Below, piece after piece: positions 35,681 to 43,916 of a DNA stretch of 64,000 bases. The stretch spans positions 1-64,000 of the forward strand of contig JBBCJT010000031.1 of the NCBI GenBank assembly GCA_037190665.1, written 5' to 3'. The notes beneath the pieces are model-generated. The model searched no databases. It saw nothing but the letters and a program-made list of their open reading frames with translations, and was not told the origin of the DNA. The stretch comes from JBBCJT01 sp037190665. Lineage in GTDB: Bacteria; Pseudomonadota; Alphaproteobacteria; Acetobacterales; Acetobacteraceae. Both the position numbers and the translations under genes were made by a program. Position 1 is the first letter of the stretch. The number at the start of each line of letters is the position of its first letter.

Positions 35681-36157
35681 ATGAAGCCAAACGAGTTCGA
35701 CAAGCGCCTCGACGATATCGACCGCGTCATCCTGCGCGAACTGCAGGGCGACGGGCGGATGACCAATGTCGACCTCGCGGAGAAGGCGGGCATCTCTGCG
35801 CCCCCCTGCCTGCGGCGTGTGCGCCGGCTGGAGGAGGCGGGGATCATCCGCGGCTACCACGCCGATCTCGACCCGCCGGCACTGGGCTACGCGATCACCT
35901 TCTTCGCCATCGTCGGGCTGGAAAGCCAGAAGGAGGCGGTGCTGTCCGCCTTCGAGGCGATGGTCGCCGACTGGCCCGAGGTGCGCGAGTGCCACATGAT
36001 CCGCGGCGGCGGCGATTTCCTGCTGCGCCTCGTCGCACGGGACACCGCGCATGAAAACGCGCTGACGACGCGGCTGACCGGCGCCGCGACGGTAGCGCGC
36101 GTGCAGACGCTGCAGACGATCCGGACGAGCAAGAGCGAGGCCGGCGTCCCGGTCTGA
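35681..36157 (+). CDS. Lrp/AsnC-family transcriptional regulator
   Basis: A 158-residue regulator: N-terminal helix-turn-helix (LDDIDRVILRELQGDGRMTNVDLAEKAGISAPPCLRRVRRLEE) and a C-terminal RAM/AsnC ligand-binding domain (FFAIVGLESQKEAVLSAF, HMIRGGGDFLLRL). It is the classical Lrp found divergent from trxB. It also precedes the amine-oxidase operon by about 100 bases on the same strand and may respond to an amino acid used there. Confidence 0.93.
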   Translation: MKPNEFDKRLDDIDRVILRELQGDGRMTNVDLAEKAGISAPPCLRRVRRLEEAGIIRGYHADLDPPALGYAITFFAIVGLESQKEAVLSAFEAMVADWPEVRECHMIRGGGDFLLRLVARDTAHENALTTRLTGAATVARVQTLQTIRTSKSEAGVPV

Positions 36158-36256
36158 CCGGTCACCGCGCCGGCTACAACCGAAGATTGTCCCTGCCTGG
36201 CCGGCCGCATACGGTGCTGGCCAACGATAATGGTCCGCCGGGCAGGAGACGTTGGA

Positions 36257-37861
36257 ATGGATGACGAATCCGCCGCGCCGCAAACGCGGCGCGATCTGCT
36301 CGCCATGATCGGCACGGTCGCCGGCGGCGCCGTGATGTATCAGGCCATGACCAGCCTCGGCCACGCGGAGGAATCGCCCTACACCGGGCCCATCCGGCTG
36401 GAAGGCGACCCGCGCGGCGCGTCCGTGCTGATCCTCGGCGCGGGTCTTGCCGGCATGGTCGCCGCGCTGGAACTCCGCAAGGCCGGCTATCAGGTCCAGG
36501 TGCTGGAGTATCAGGACCGCCTCGGCGGGCGGAACTGGACGCTGCGCGGCGGCGACACCTTCACCGAACTCGGCGGCGAGACGCAGACCTGCCGCTTCGA
36601 TCCGGGCCTGTACATCAACCCCGGCCCGTGGCGCGTGCCGTATCACCACCATGGCTTCCTCGACTACGCGAAGCGGCTGGGCGTGCGGCTGGAACCGTTC
36701 GTGCAGGTCAACCACAACGCCTATGCGCATTCGGCCAACGCCTATGGCGGCAAGCCGAAGCGGTTCCGCGAGGTGCAGGCCGATTTCATCGGCAACGTCG
36801 CGGAGATGCTCGCCAAGGCGGCGAATCAGGACAAGCTCGACCAGCCGCTGTCGAAGGACGACAAGGACGCGCTGCTGGCCGCGCTCAGGAGCTGGGGCGC
36901 GCTGGATGGGAACTACACCTATCGCGAGAGCCTCGCGACCTCCGACCGGAGGGGCTTCGAGCGCGATCCGGGCGGCGGGCTGGCGGGTCCGCCGCAGACC
37001 TCGAAGCCGCTGGAGCGGAACGAGCTGATGCGCTCCGGCCTGTGGCGCACGCTGATCACCGGCATGGTCCACGAGTTCCAGACCACGATCTTCCAGCCGG
37101 TCGGCGGCATGGACATGCTGGGCAAGGCGCTGGCCCGCGAGGTCGGCGGTCTGGTGCGCATGAACGCCAAGGTGACGAAGATCCATCAGGACCCGTCGGG
37201 CGTCACCGTCACGTACACGGACACGAAGGCCGGCGGCGCGCCGCAGACGACGAAGGCGGACTGGTGCCTCTGCACCATCCCGCTGTCGATCCTCAGCCAG
37301 ATCGAGATCAATGTCGGCTCGAAGATGGCCGCCGGCATCGACGCCGCATCGGCCTACGACGCCTCGGTGAAGGTCGGGCTCCAGTTCAGGCGGCGTTTCT
37401 GGGAACAGGACGATGCGATCTTCGGCGGCATCAGCACCACCGACCTGCCGATCCGCCAGATCTCCTACCCGTCGAGCGACTTCTTCTCCGACGGGAAGGG
37501 CGTCCTGCTCGGCGCCTATCCCTATAACGGCCCCGCGGCCTACCTGCTCAGCGCGATGTCGGCGGAACAGCGGGTGCGCAAGGCGGTGGAGGACGGATCG
37601 AAGATCCACCCCCAATACCCGCAGGAGTTCGAGAACGGCGTGTCGGTCGCCTGGCACCGCATTCCGTGGACGCTCGGCTGCGCGGCGAGCTGGCCGGGCG
37701 AGACGCGCAAGCAGCACTACGCGGATCTCTGCGCCATCGACGGGCGGATCGCACTGGCGGGCGAGCATCTGTCCTATCTGCCGGCGTGGCAGGAAGGGGC
37801 GATCCTTTCCTCGCTCGATGCCATCACGCGGCTGCACAAGCGCATCGTCGGGGGGAACTGA
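36257..37861 (+). CDS. Flavin amine oxidase with Tat signal
   Basis: A 534-residue FAD oxidoreductase of the monoamine/L-amino-acid oxidase family. The N-terminus has a twin-arginine signal (TRRDLLAMIGTVAGGAVMYQ), so it is probably exported folded to the periplasm. The dinucleotide motif VLILGAGLAGMVAALELRK and the GG doublet RLGGRNWTLR are clear, and the C-terminus has LAGEHLSYLPAWQEGAILS. It would oxidise an amine or amino acid to an imine. The ATG at 36257 has AGGAG 9 bases upstream and is preferred to 36230. Followed after 3 bases by a cytochrome c gene. Confidence 0.9.
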   Translation: MDDESAAPQTRRDLLAMIGTVAGGAVMYQAMTSLGHAEESPYTGPIRLEGDPRGASVLILGAGLAGMVAALELRKAGYQVQVLEYQDRLGGRNWTLRGGDTFTELGGETQTCRFDPGLYINPGPWRVPYHHHGFLDYAKRLGVRLEPFVQVNHNAYAHSANAYGGKPKRFREVQADFIGNVAEMLAKAANQDKLDQPLSKDDKDALLAALRSWGALDGNYTYRESLATSDRRGFERDPGGGLAGPPQTSKPLERNELMRSGLWRTLITGMVHEFQTTIFQPVGGMDMLGKALAREVGGLVRMNAKVTKIHQDPSGVTVTYTDTKAGGAPQTTKADWCLCTIPLSILSQIEINVGSKMAAGIDAASAYDASVKVGLQFRRRFWEQDDAIFGGISTTDLPIRQISYPSSDFFSDGKGVLLGAYPYNGPAAYLLSAMSAEQRVRKAVEDGSKIHPQYPQEFENGVSVAWHRIPWTLGCAASWPGETRKQHYADLCAIDGRIALAGEHLSYLPAWQEGAILSSLDAITRLHKRIVGGN

Positions 37862-37864
37862 TCC

Positions 37865-38266
37865 ATGCGCACGCAATGCAAGCTGGCTGCGTCCGGCATG
37901 GTCATCGCACTCGCCGGCGCGGCCATCGCGCAGACGGCAGCGCCGCGTCCCCCCTACATCCTGCCGACGCAGGTGGCCGCCCGCGATGGCGCGGGCGTGT
38001 ATCGCGAGGTCTGCGCCGCCTGCCACATGCCGGACGGCAAGGGCGCGATCGGTGCCGGCGCCTATCCGGCGCTGACGAACAACGAGAAGCTGGAGGTCGC
38101 GGGCTATCCGATCGCGCTGATCCTGAACGGCCAGCGGGCGATGCCGGGCTTCGGCCGGATGCTGGACGACCAGCAGGTGGCCGCCGTGACCGCCTATATC
38201 CGCACGAACTTCGGCAACCGCTTCACCGGGGCCGTGCGTGCTGACGACGTGAAGACGATGCGTTGA
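37865..38266 (+). CDS. Periplasmic c-type cytochrome
   Basis: A 133-residue class I cytochrome c with a signal peptide (cleavage near AIAQ). The haem motif is CAACH at residues 50-54 and the distal methionine is probably Met93 in QRAMPGFGRM. It lies directly between an exported amine oxidase and an exported RidA-like protein, so it may take electrons from the oxidase and pass them to the respiratory chain. Stop overlaps an in-frame ATG of the next gene (TGATG). Confidence 0.92.
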   Translation: MRTQCKLAASGMVIALAGAAIAQTAAPRPPYILPTQVAARDGAGVYREVCAACHMPDGKGAIGAGAYPALTNNEKLEVAGYPIALILNGQRAMPGFGRMLDDQQVAAVTAYIRTNFGNRFTGAVRADDVKTMR

Positions 38267-38286
38267 TGTCCTGCAGGAGTACGACG

Positions 38287-38778
38287 ATGCGCCTTCTGGC
38301 CGGTCTTGCTGTCCTTGTCGCCTGTGTGGGCGCGGTCTCCGCGCAGGAGGTGGTGCGCCACCGCACGCCGGGATCGAACTTCCCCATCGCCGCGGCGGTG
38401 GAGGTGCCGGCGGGGATGACCACGGTCCATGTCAGCGGCGCCGTGCCGCGCATGATCGAGGGTACGACCGCCGCCCGCGACAGCGTCGCTGCGTTCGGGG
38501 ACACGAAGGCGCAGACCGTCTCCGTGCTGCGCGCGATCGAGGCGACCTTGGCGCGGCTGAACCTCGCGATGGGCGATGTGGTGAAGATGCAGGTCTTCCT
38601 CGTCGGCGATCCGGACAAGGGCGGGCGGATGGATTTCGCCGGCTTCATGGAGGGCTACACGCAGTTCTTCGGCACGCAGGCGCAGCCGAACCTGCCGGCG
38701 CGATCGGTTATGCAGGTGGCTGGTCTGGTGAATCCGGGCTGGCTGGTGGAGATCGAGGTCACCGCCGCGCGGCGGTGA
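38287..38778 (+). CDS. Exported RidA/YjgF/Rid-family protein
   Basis: A 163-residue Rid-family protein with a signal peptide (MRLLAGLAVLVACVGAVSAQ). The body has the family layout: VHVSGAVP, QTVSVLRAIEATLARLNLAMGDVVKMQVFLVGD, and ARSVMQVAGLVNPGWLVEIEVTA. Cytosolic RidA hydrolyses reactive imines; an exported one beside an imine-making oxidase would do this in the periplasm. The ATG at 38287 has CAGGAG 7 bases upstream; ATG 38266 is an alternative. Confidence 0.88.
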   Translation: MRLLAGLAVLVACVGAVSAQEVVRHRTPGSNFPIAAAVEVPAGMTTVHVSGAVPRMIEGTTAARDSVAAFGDTKAQTVSVLRAIEATLARLNLAMGDVVKMQVFLVGDPDKGGRMDFAGFMEGYTQFFGTQAQPNLPARSVMQVAGLVNPGWLVEIEVTAARR

Positions 38779-38826
38779 TACCCGCCTGCACGCGGGAGGT
38801 TTGCGAGGCCGCCGTGACGTTGCCTT

Positions 38827-38945
38827 CTCCCTCTCCCGCTTGCGGGAGAGGGCCGGGGTGAGGGTGCTTTCCCCAGCACCACCGTGAGGTCTCGCCTCTG
38901 CGAACCCCTCACCCTGTCCCTCTCCCGCCGGGCGGGAGAGGGGAC
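38827..38945. repeat. Inverted pair of REP-like palindromes
   Basis: Two near-identical palindromes: CCCTCTCCCGC with GCGGGAGAGGG around TT at 38829-38852, and CCCTCTCCCGCC with GGCGGGAGAGGG around one G at 38918-38942. Each is flanked on its inner side by a GGGGTGAGGG-type arm in opposite orientation, so the two units face each other like a BIME. Such units are dispersed repeats and often sit between genes as they do here. The surrounding 38,779-39,014 has no gene. Confidence 0.75.
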
Positions 38946-39014
38946 CTTGCGTGACGCTTTCTGCCTTCAACTTTCCTCGTCCTCGCCGAACCGGGGGCGA
39001 GGCGCGCCGCAGTC

Positions 39015-39866
39015 CTACCGCGCCGCGGCCACCGCCGCGGGTGCGGCCAGCACGGCGGCGCAGGCCGCCGGCAGCACCGGCCGCGACGGCGGGCGTGGCC
39101 GGGAAGGGGGCTTACGCGGCACGTCGAGCTGGGCGAACCACCAGTCGAGCGAGGCATCGCAGCCGTCGCCGGGCGGTGGCGGTGCCTGATCGTGGCACTC
39201 CGGCTGTCCCGCCGGGCAGCGCAGGCGGATGTGGAAATGCGCGGCGTGTCCCCACCACGGGCGGATCGTGCGCAGCCAGGCGCGGTCGGGGCCGGCGGTC
39301 TCGCACAGCCGGCGCTTGATCGCGAAATGCACGAAGATGCGGTCCATCCCCGGCAGCGCCGCCGCCGTGCGGAGCAGCTCCGCATGCGCATCCGTCCAGC
39401 GGTTCAGGTCCACCGAACGCTGGTCGGGCCGCACGAGCGATGGCGGCTCGATGTTCTCGCGCTGCGCGGCCGGCCGCACCGTCTTGGGCGACAGGTCGAA
39501 CCAGATATCGGCGTCGAGCCCGATCTGATGGCTCGCATGGCCCCAGGGCATCGGCCCGCCGCGGGCCTGACCCAGATCACCGATATAGATGTCGGGGAAG
39601 CCGGCCGCCTGCAGCCGCGCGCCCAGCGTGCGGATGCTCGCGACGAGGTTCGGATGGCCCCAGAAGCGGCTGCGCGAGAGGCGGATCGTCTGGAAGCCCG
39701 GCCCTTCGGTCGGCAGCGCCACCGCGCCCGCGATGCAGCCGGCGCCATGGTTGCCGATCAGGCGCGGCGGGCCCTGCGTGGGCAGCGCCACGTCGCGCCA
39801 GTCGGCCGCGAACGCGGGAGCGGCCAGCAGCAGCATTGCCATCCATACGGCGCGCAGGCGCCGCAT
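39015..39866 (-). CDS. mepA: Penicillin-insensitive murein endopeptidase
   Basis: A 283-residue periplasmic metallopeptidase that cuts the D-Ala-mDap cross-links of peptidoglycan. Signal peptide MRRLRAVWMAMLLLAAPAFA. The zinc-site motifs are present: His113 and Asp120 in the ASHQIGLDADIW region and His209/His211 in AAHFHIRLRC, with RSRFWGHPNLV and SPKTV also typical. The ATG at 39866 is 5 bases downstream of the export lipoprotein stop, so it may be co-transcribed with it, placing wall cutting next to polysaccharide export. A Pro/Ala-rich tail ends it. Confidence 0.93.
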   Translation of the reverse strand: MRRLRAVWMAMLLLAAPAFAADWRDVALPTQGPPRLIGNHGAGCIAGAVALPTEGPGFQTIRLSRSRFWGHPNLVASIRTLGARLQAAGFPDIYIGDLGQARGGPMPWGHASHQIGLDADIWFDLSPKTVRPAAQRENIEPPSLVRPDQRSVDLNRWTDAHAELLRTAAALPGMDRIFVHFAIKRRLCETAGPDRAWLRTIRPWWGHAAHFHIRLRCPAGQPECHDQAPPPPGDGCDASLDWWFAQLDVPRKPPSRPRPPSRPVLPAACAAVLAAPAAVAAAR

Positions 39867-39870
39867 CGGC

Positions 39871-40425
39871 TCAGAACCGCCGCTCGAACACGGTGACGAC
39901 GTCGCCGGGTTTGAGGAAGGCAGCGCGGCCTGCGCGCGATTCGGTCGCCACACCGTCCGTGGTGCGGGTGACCGACACCTCGTCCTGGAAGGCGCGGTAG
40001 GTGAAGCCGCCCGCGATCGCCACCGACGTCAGCACCGTCATGCCGGGCTGGTAGGCGAACTGGCCCGGCCGTTCCACCTGACCGAGCACGAAGATCGGCC
40101 GGTAGGTGACGACCTCCACGGCGATGGAGGGATTGCGGAACAGGTTGGCGCGGCGCATCGCCTCGGCGATGCCGGCCTCCACGTCGCGCGGCGAACGCCC
40201 GGCCGCGGGGATGGAGCCGACCAGCGGCAGGGAGATGCGGCCCGCGTCGTTGACGCGGAATTCCCCCGTCAGCCGCGGATCATCGAACGTGATCACACGG
40301 ACCGTGTCGCCGGTGCCGAGGAGGTATTCGGCGGGCGCGCCACCTTCCAGCGGCGGCAGCTTTTCCGCCGGGTTACCGCAGGCCCCGAGGGCCAGGACGC
40401 ACGCAAGCACTAGCAAACGCGGCAT
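39871..40425 (-). CDS. Wza/GumB-type polysaccharide export lipoprotein
   Basis: A 184-residue lipoprotein (lipobox LALGAC) of the polysaccharide export family: EYLLGTGDTVRVITFDDPRLTGEFRVNDAGRISLPLVG is the Poly_export domain and PIFVLGQVERPGQF the SLBB-type segment. It is of the short GumB/KpsD-like kind and would form the outer-membrane exit for the exopolysaccharide made by the cluster. It is divergent from the copolymerase-kinase across 186 bases, where both promoters must lie. Confidence 0.9.
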   Translation of the reverse strand: MPRLLVLACVLALGACGNPAEKLPPLEGGAPAEYLLGTGDTVRVITFDDPRLTGEFRVNDAGRISLPLVGSIPAAGRSPRDVEAGIAEAMRRANLFRNPSIAVEVVTYRPIFVLGQVERPGQFAYQPGMTVLTSVAIAGGFTYRAFQDEVSVTRTTDGVATESRAGRAAFLKPGDVVTVFERRF

Positions 40426-40611
40426 TCGCACGGGATTGTGTTCTCCCCTCGGGACCGGCTTGCACCCTACCCGCGGCGTCCGGCCGGTGCCAAGCAAAGG
40501 GGTGGCCGTTCCGGGGAACGCACGGCCTTGCCACGACGTTATCGTTTGACGCAGTGCAGCAAGGACAGGCAAAATCGATCCTGCGACGTTAGACATGTCA
40601 CCGAAATTGAG

Positions 40612-42885
40612 ATGCTGAACCGACCGGGCGATATCGCCGAGCCGGCTTCCGACCGTCGTTCGCGCAAGCGGGCCGAACTCGTTGCCTTCCATCAGCCAGA
40701 GATGGAAGTCGGCGGGATGTCGATCGCTGCGCTTGCGACCATGGTCCGGCGCCGCAAGTTCATCCTGCTGCTGTGCGCGCTGATCGTGCCGATCCTCGCC
40801 TGGATCGGCCTGCAGCAGGTCACGCCGCGCTACACCGCCATCGCGACGGTGATGTTCGAGCCGCAGGACTATCGGGCCAACGAGCTGCAGAGCATCCTGC
40901 GCGACGACCCCACCACCGATGCGGTGCTGGCGAGCCAGGTGGAGATCATCCGCAGCCGCGCCATCGCGGAGCGGGTGGGCGACAGGCTCGACCTGTCGAA
41001 GCGGCCCGAGTTCAACTGGTACATCCGCGAACCTTCCCCCGTGGGCGACTGGTTCGCGCGTACGCGCCGCTTCCTCGGCGACGGCATCGCGCGGGTGTTC
41101 CCCGCGACCGCGCCCTGGTTCGAACCGGCCGTTGAGCAGGAGCCCAGCGCCGAGGCCGTGCGCGAGTCGATGATCCAGACGGTGCGGGACGCCATCGTCC
41201 CGCGCGTGCTGCGCGGCTCGCGGGTGATCGAGATCGGGTTCATGAGCGAGAACCCCCAGGTCGCGGCGCGGGCAGCCAATCTGGTCGCCGAGTACTATGC
41301 GACCGACCAGCTCGAGAACAAGTTCGACGCCGTCCGCCGCGCCAATGAATGGCTCGAGACGCGGATCGGCCAGTTGCGCGGCGAGGTGACGCAGGCGGAG
41401 GAGAAGATCGCCCGCTTCCGTGCCGAATCGGGGCTGGTGCAGGGCGTGTCCTCGGTGCTGACCACCGAGCAGATGCAGAAGCTCAACGCCGACCTGCTGG
41501 CCGCGCGCAACGACCTTGCGCTGGCCGAGGCGCGGGTGGGACAGGCGCGCGGCCGCAATGCCGGGGCGACGGTCACCGCCAACCAGTCCGGCACGGTGCA
41601 GGCGCTGCGGCTGCAGCAGGCGCAGCTCCGCGCGGAGCTGCGGCGGCTGCGCTCCCAGTTCGGTGCCAACCACCCGGACGTGCAGCGCGTGGAAGGTCAG
41701 CTCAACGAGATATCCGCCTCGCTGGGCGGCGAGATCGGCCGCGCTGTGACGGTGGCCGAGACCGACGTGCGCGCCGCGCGGGAGCGGGTGCGCATCCTCG
41801 AAGACACGCTGCGCACCACCAGCCAGCAGATCGAACAGAACGCCGAGGCCGAGATCCCGCTGCGCGCGCTGGAACGCGAGGCCGATGCGGCGCGCAACCT
41901 GTTCCAGGCGGTGCTCGCCCGCAGCCAGCAGATCGCCCAGCAGACGGCGATCGAGAAGCCGGACGCGCGCACGCTGACCCCGGCCACTCCGCCCGGCCAG
42001 CCGTCCTCGCCCAAGACGCTGATCATCATGGCGGGCGCGATCGTGGGCGGCATCGCCTTCGGCCTGCTCGTCGTCTACCTGCTCGAGATGGTGGACAGCT
42101 CGTTCCGCAGCGGCGAGGACGTGCGCACCGTGCTCGGCCTGCCCTGCTTCGCGCTGGTGCCGCAGATCAAGCGCGGCCTGCTCGGCCGCATGCGGGTGGA
42201 GGACTACGTCGCCCGAAAACCGCTCTCCGCCTTCGCGGAGGCGTTGCGCGCGTTGCGTGCCGGGCTGTGGCTGGGGGCCGAGCATCCCAGGGTGATCGCG
42301 ATCACCGCCGCGCGGCCGGGCGAGGGCAAGACCATCACCGCCATCGCGCTCGGCCGGTCGGCGGCGATGAACGGCGAGCGCGTCTGCGTGCTGGATTGCG
42401 ACATCCGCCAGCCCAGCTTCGGCCGGCTGATGCGCGCGGAAGGCGCGCAGGGCATCGTCGATTGCCTGCTCGGCAACGCGCGCGCCGAGGACATCATCCG
42501 CAAGGACTGGCTGACCTCGATGGACTTCATCCCGGCCGGGGCGGCGGAGACGCATTCGCTCGGCCTGTTCATGTCCGATGCGATGACCAAGCTGCTCGAC
42601 CGGCTGCGGGAGGATTACGACCTGATCCTGCTCGACGCGCCGCCGGCCTTCGCCATGGCCGATGCGCGCGTGGTCGCGCGGCTCGCGGACGCCACGCTGC
42701 TCTGCGTGCGCTGGCGCGACACGCCGCGTTCGGTGGTGCGCAACTCGCTGGAGCTGCTGGAGGACGCGAAGGCGCATGTGGTCGGTGCGGCGCTGACCCG
42801 GGTGGATGCGAAGGTGCATTCCCGCTCCGGCTTCGCCGATGCCGAGGTCTATCACCCGCGCTACGGCGCCTATTTCCGCGAGTAG
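40612..42885 (+). CDS. Polysaccharide copolymerase and BY-kinase (Wzc/ExoP-type)
   Basis: A 757-residue inner-membrane protein. It has a Wzz-type N-terminal domain with a helix near residues 48-66, a periplasmic coiled-coil region (about 230-440), a second helix near 465-487 and a C-terminal tyrosine kinase domain. Kinase motifs are Walker A ARPGEGKT near 570, Walker A' VCVLDCDIRQPS near 590 and Walker B LILLDAPP near 671; the last residues carry three Tyr (YHPRYGAYFRE) as likely autophosphorylation sites. It controls chain length and export. The ATG at 40612 was taken over a long upstream open frame. Confidence 0.94.
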   Translation: MLNRPGDIAEPASDRRSRKRAELVAFHQPEMEVGGMSIAALATMVRRRKFILLLCALIVPILAWIGLQQVTPRYTAIATVMFEPQDYRANELQSILRDDPTTDAVLASQVEIIRSRAIAERVGDRLDLSKRPEFNWYIREPSPVGDWFARTRRFLGDGIARVFPATAPWFEPAVEQEPSAEAVRESMIQTVRDAIVPRVLRGSRVIEIGFMSENPQVAARAANLVAEYYATDQLENKFDAVRRANEWLETRIGQLRGEVTQAEEKIARFRAESGLVQGVSSVLTTEQMQKLNADLLAARNDLALAEARVGQARGRNAGATVTANQSGTVQALRLQQAQLRAELRRLRSQFGANHPDVQRVEGQLNEISASLGGEIGRAVTVAETDVRAARERVRILEDTLRTTSQQIEQNAEAEIPLRALEREADAARNLFQAVLARSQQIAQQTAIEKPDARTLTPATPPGQPSSPKTLIIMAGAIVGGIAFGLLVVYLLEMVDSSFRSGEDVRTVLGLPCFALVPQIKRGLLGRMRVEDYVARKPLSAFAEALRALRAGLWLGAEHPRVIAITAARPGEGKTITAIALGRSAAMNGERVCVLDCDIRQPSFGRLMRAEGAQGIVDCLLGNARAEDIIRKDWLTSMDFIPAGAAETHSLGLFMSDAMTKLLDRLREDYDLILLDAPPAFAMADARVVARLADATLLCVRWRDTPRSVVRNSLELLEDAKAHVVGAALTRVDAKVHSRSGFADAEVYHPRYGAYFRE

Positions 42886-42890
42886 ATCAA

Positions 42891-43901
42891 ATGGGGCGCT
42901 ATCTGGTCACCGGCGGGGCCGGCTATGTCGGCAGCCACGTCGTCGCTGCCATGCTGGACCGCGGCGATGAGGTCGTGGTGGTGGACAATCTCCGCCAGGG
43001 CCATCGTGCCGCCGTGCTGTCGCCGGCGAAGCTGATCGTCGCCGATCTTGCCGATGCGGCGGCACTCGACCGTGTGCTGACGGATGGCCCGTGGGACGGG
43101 GTGGTGCACCTCGCCGCGCTGTCGCTGGTGGGCGAGAGCATGCGCGATCCGATGCGCTACCTGCGCGAGAACGGACAGAACGGCATCGCGCTGATCGAGG
43201 CATGCATCCGCCATGGCGTGAAGCGCTTCGTGCTGTCCTCGACCGCCAACCTGTTCGGCAATGCCGAGACGATGCCGATCGCGGAGGATGCGCCGATCTC
43301 CCCCGGCTCGCCCTATGGCGAGAGCAAGCTGATGATCGAGCGCGCGCTGCACTGGGCCACCGAGGTGCACGGCATGGCGACCGCCGCGCTGCGCTACTTC
43401 AACGCCGCCGGTGCGGACCCCGCGGGACGGCTGGGCGAGGATCACGATCCGGAGACCCATCTGATCCCGCTGGTGATCGGCGCCGCCCTCGGCCGCCGCC
43501 CGCCGCTGACTGTGTTCGGCACCGACTATCCCACGCCGGACGGCACCTGCATCCGTGACTACATCCATGTCGCCGATCTCGCCTCGGCGCACCTCGCGGT
43601 GCTCGACCGGCTCGATGGCGGGGCGCGGGCGTTCAACCTCGGCAACGGTGCGGGCGCTTCGGTGCGGGAGGTGATCCGCGCGGTGGAGGAGGTCTCGGGC
43701 AAGCGCGTGCCCTTGGTGGAAGGCGCCCGCCGCGCGGGCGATCCGGCGGCGCTGGTCGCCTCCTCCGCGAAGCTGCGGGCGGAGACCGGCTGGACGCCGC
43801 GCTTTCCCGCGCTGCGCGACATCGTGGCGACGGCCTATGCGTGGCATGTCGCGCACCCGGATGGTTATGCGGACGCGACGGACCTGCGCGCGGCCTCCTG
43901 A
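42891..43901 (+). CDS. galE: UDP-glucose 4-epimerase
   Basis: A 336-residue epimerase that interconverts UDP-glucose and UDP-galactose for polysaccharide synthesis. The NAD-binding motif YLVTGGAGYVGSHVV, the substrate-site STANLFGNAE, the catalytic SPYGESK (Tyr-x-x-x-Lys) and the RYFNAAGADPAGRLGEDHDPETHLIPL stretch are all typical of GalE. ATG 42891 is 5 bases after the kinase stop. It is in an operon with the flippase and glycosyltransferases. Confidence 0.94.
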   Translation: MGRYLVTGGAGYVGSHVVAAMLDRGDEVVVVDNLRQGHRAAVLSPAKLIVADLADAAALDRVLTDGPWDGVVHLAALSLVGESMRDPMRYLRENGQNGIALIEACIRHGVKRFVLSSTANLFGNAETMPIAEDAPISPGSPYGESKLMIERALHWATEVHGMATAALRYFNAAGADPAGRLGEDHDPETHLIPLVIGAALGRRPPLTVFGTDYPTPDGTCIRDYIHVADLASAHLAVLDRLDGGARAFNLGNGAGASVREVIRAVEEVSGKRVPLVEGARRAGDPAALVASSAKLRAETGWTPRFPALRDIVATAYAWHVAHPDGYADATDLRAAS

Positions 43902-43916
43902 TCGCGGCGGCATCGC

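Noticed and set aside
40438..42855. Long open frame on the minus strand extending upstream of the Wza-type gene
   Set aside because: Only the first 184 codons from ATG 40425 form the lipoprotein; the rest is antisense to the copolymerase-kinase.
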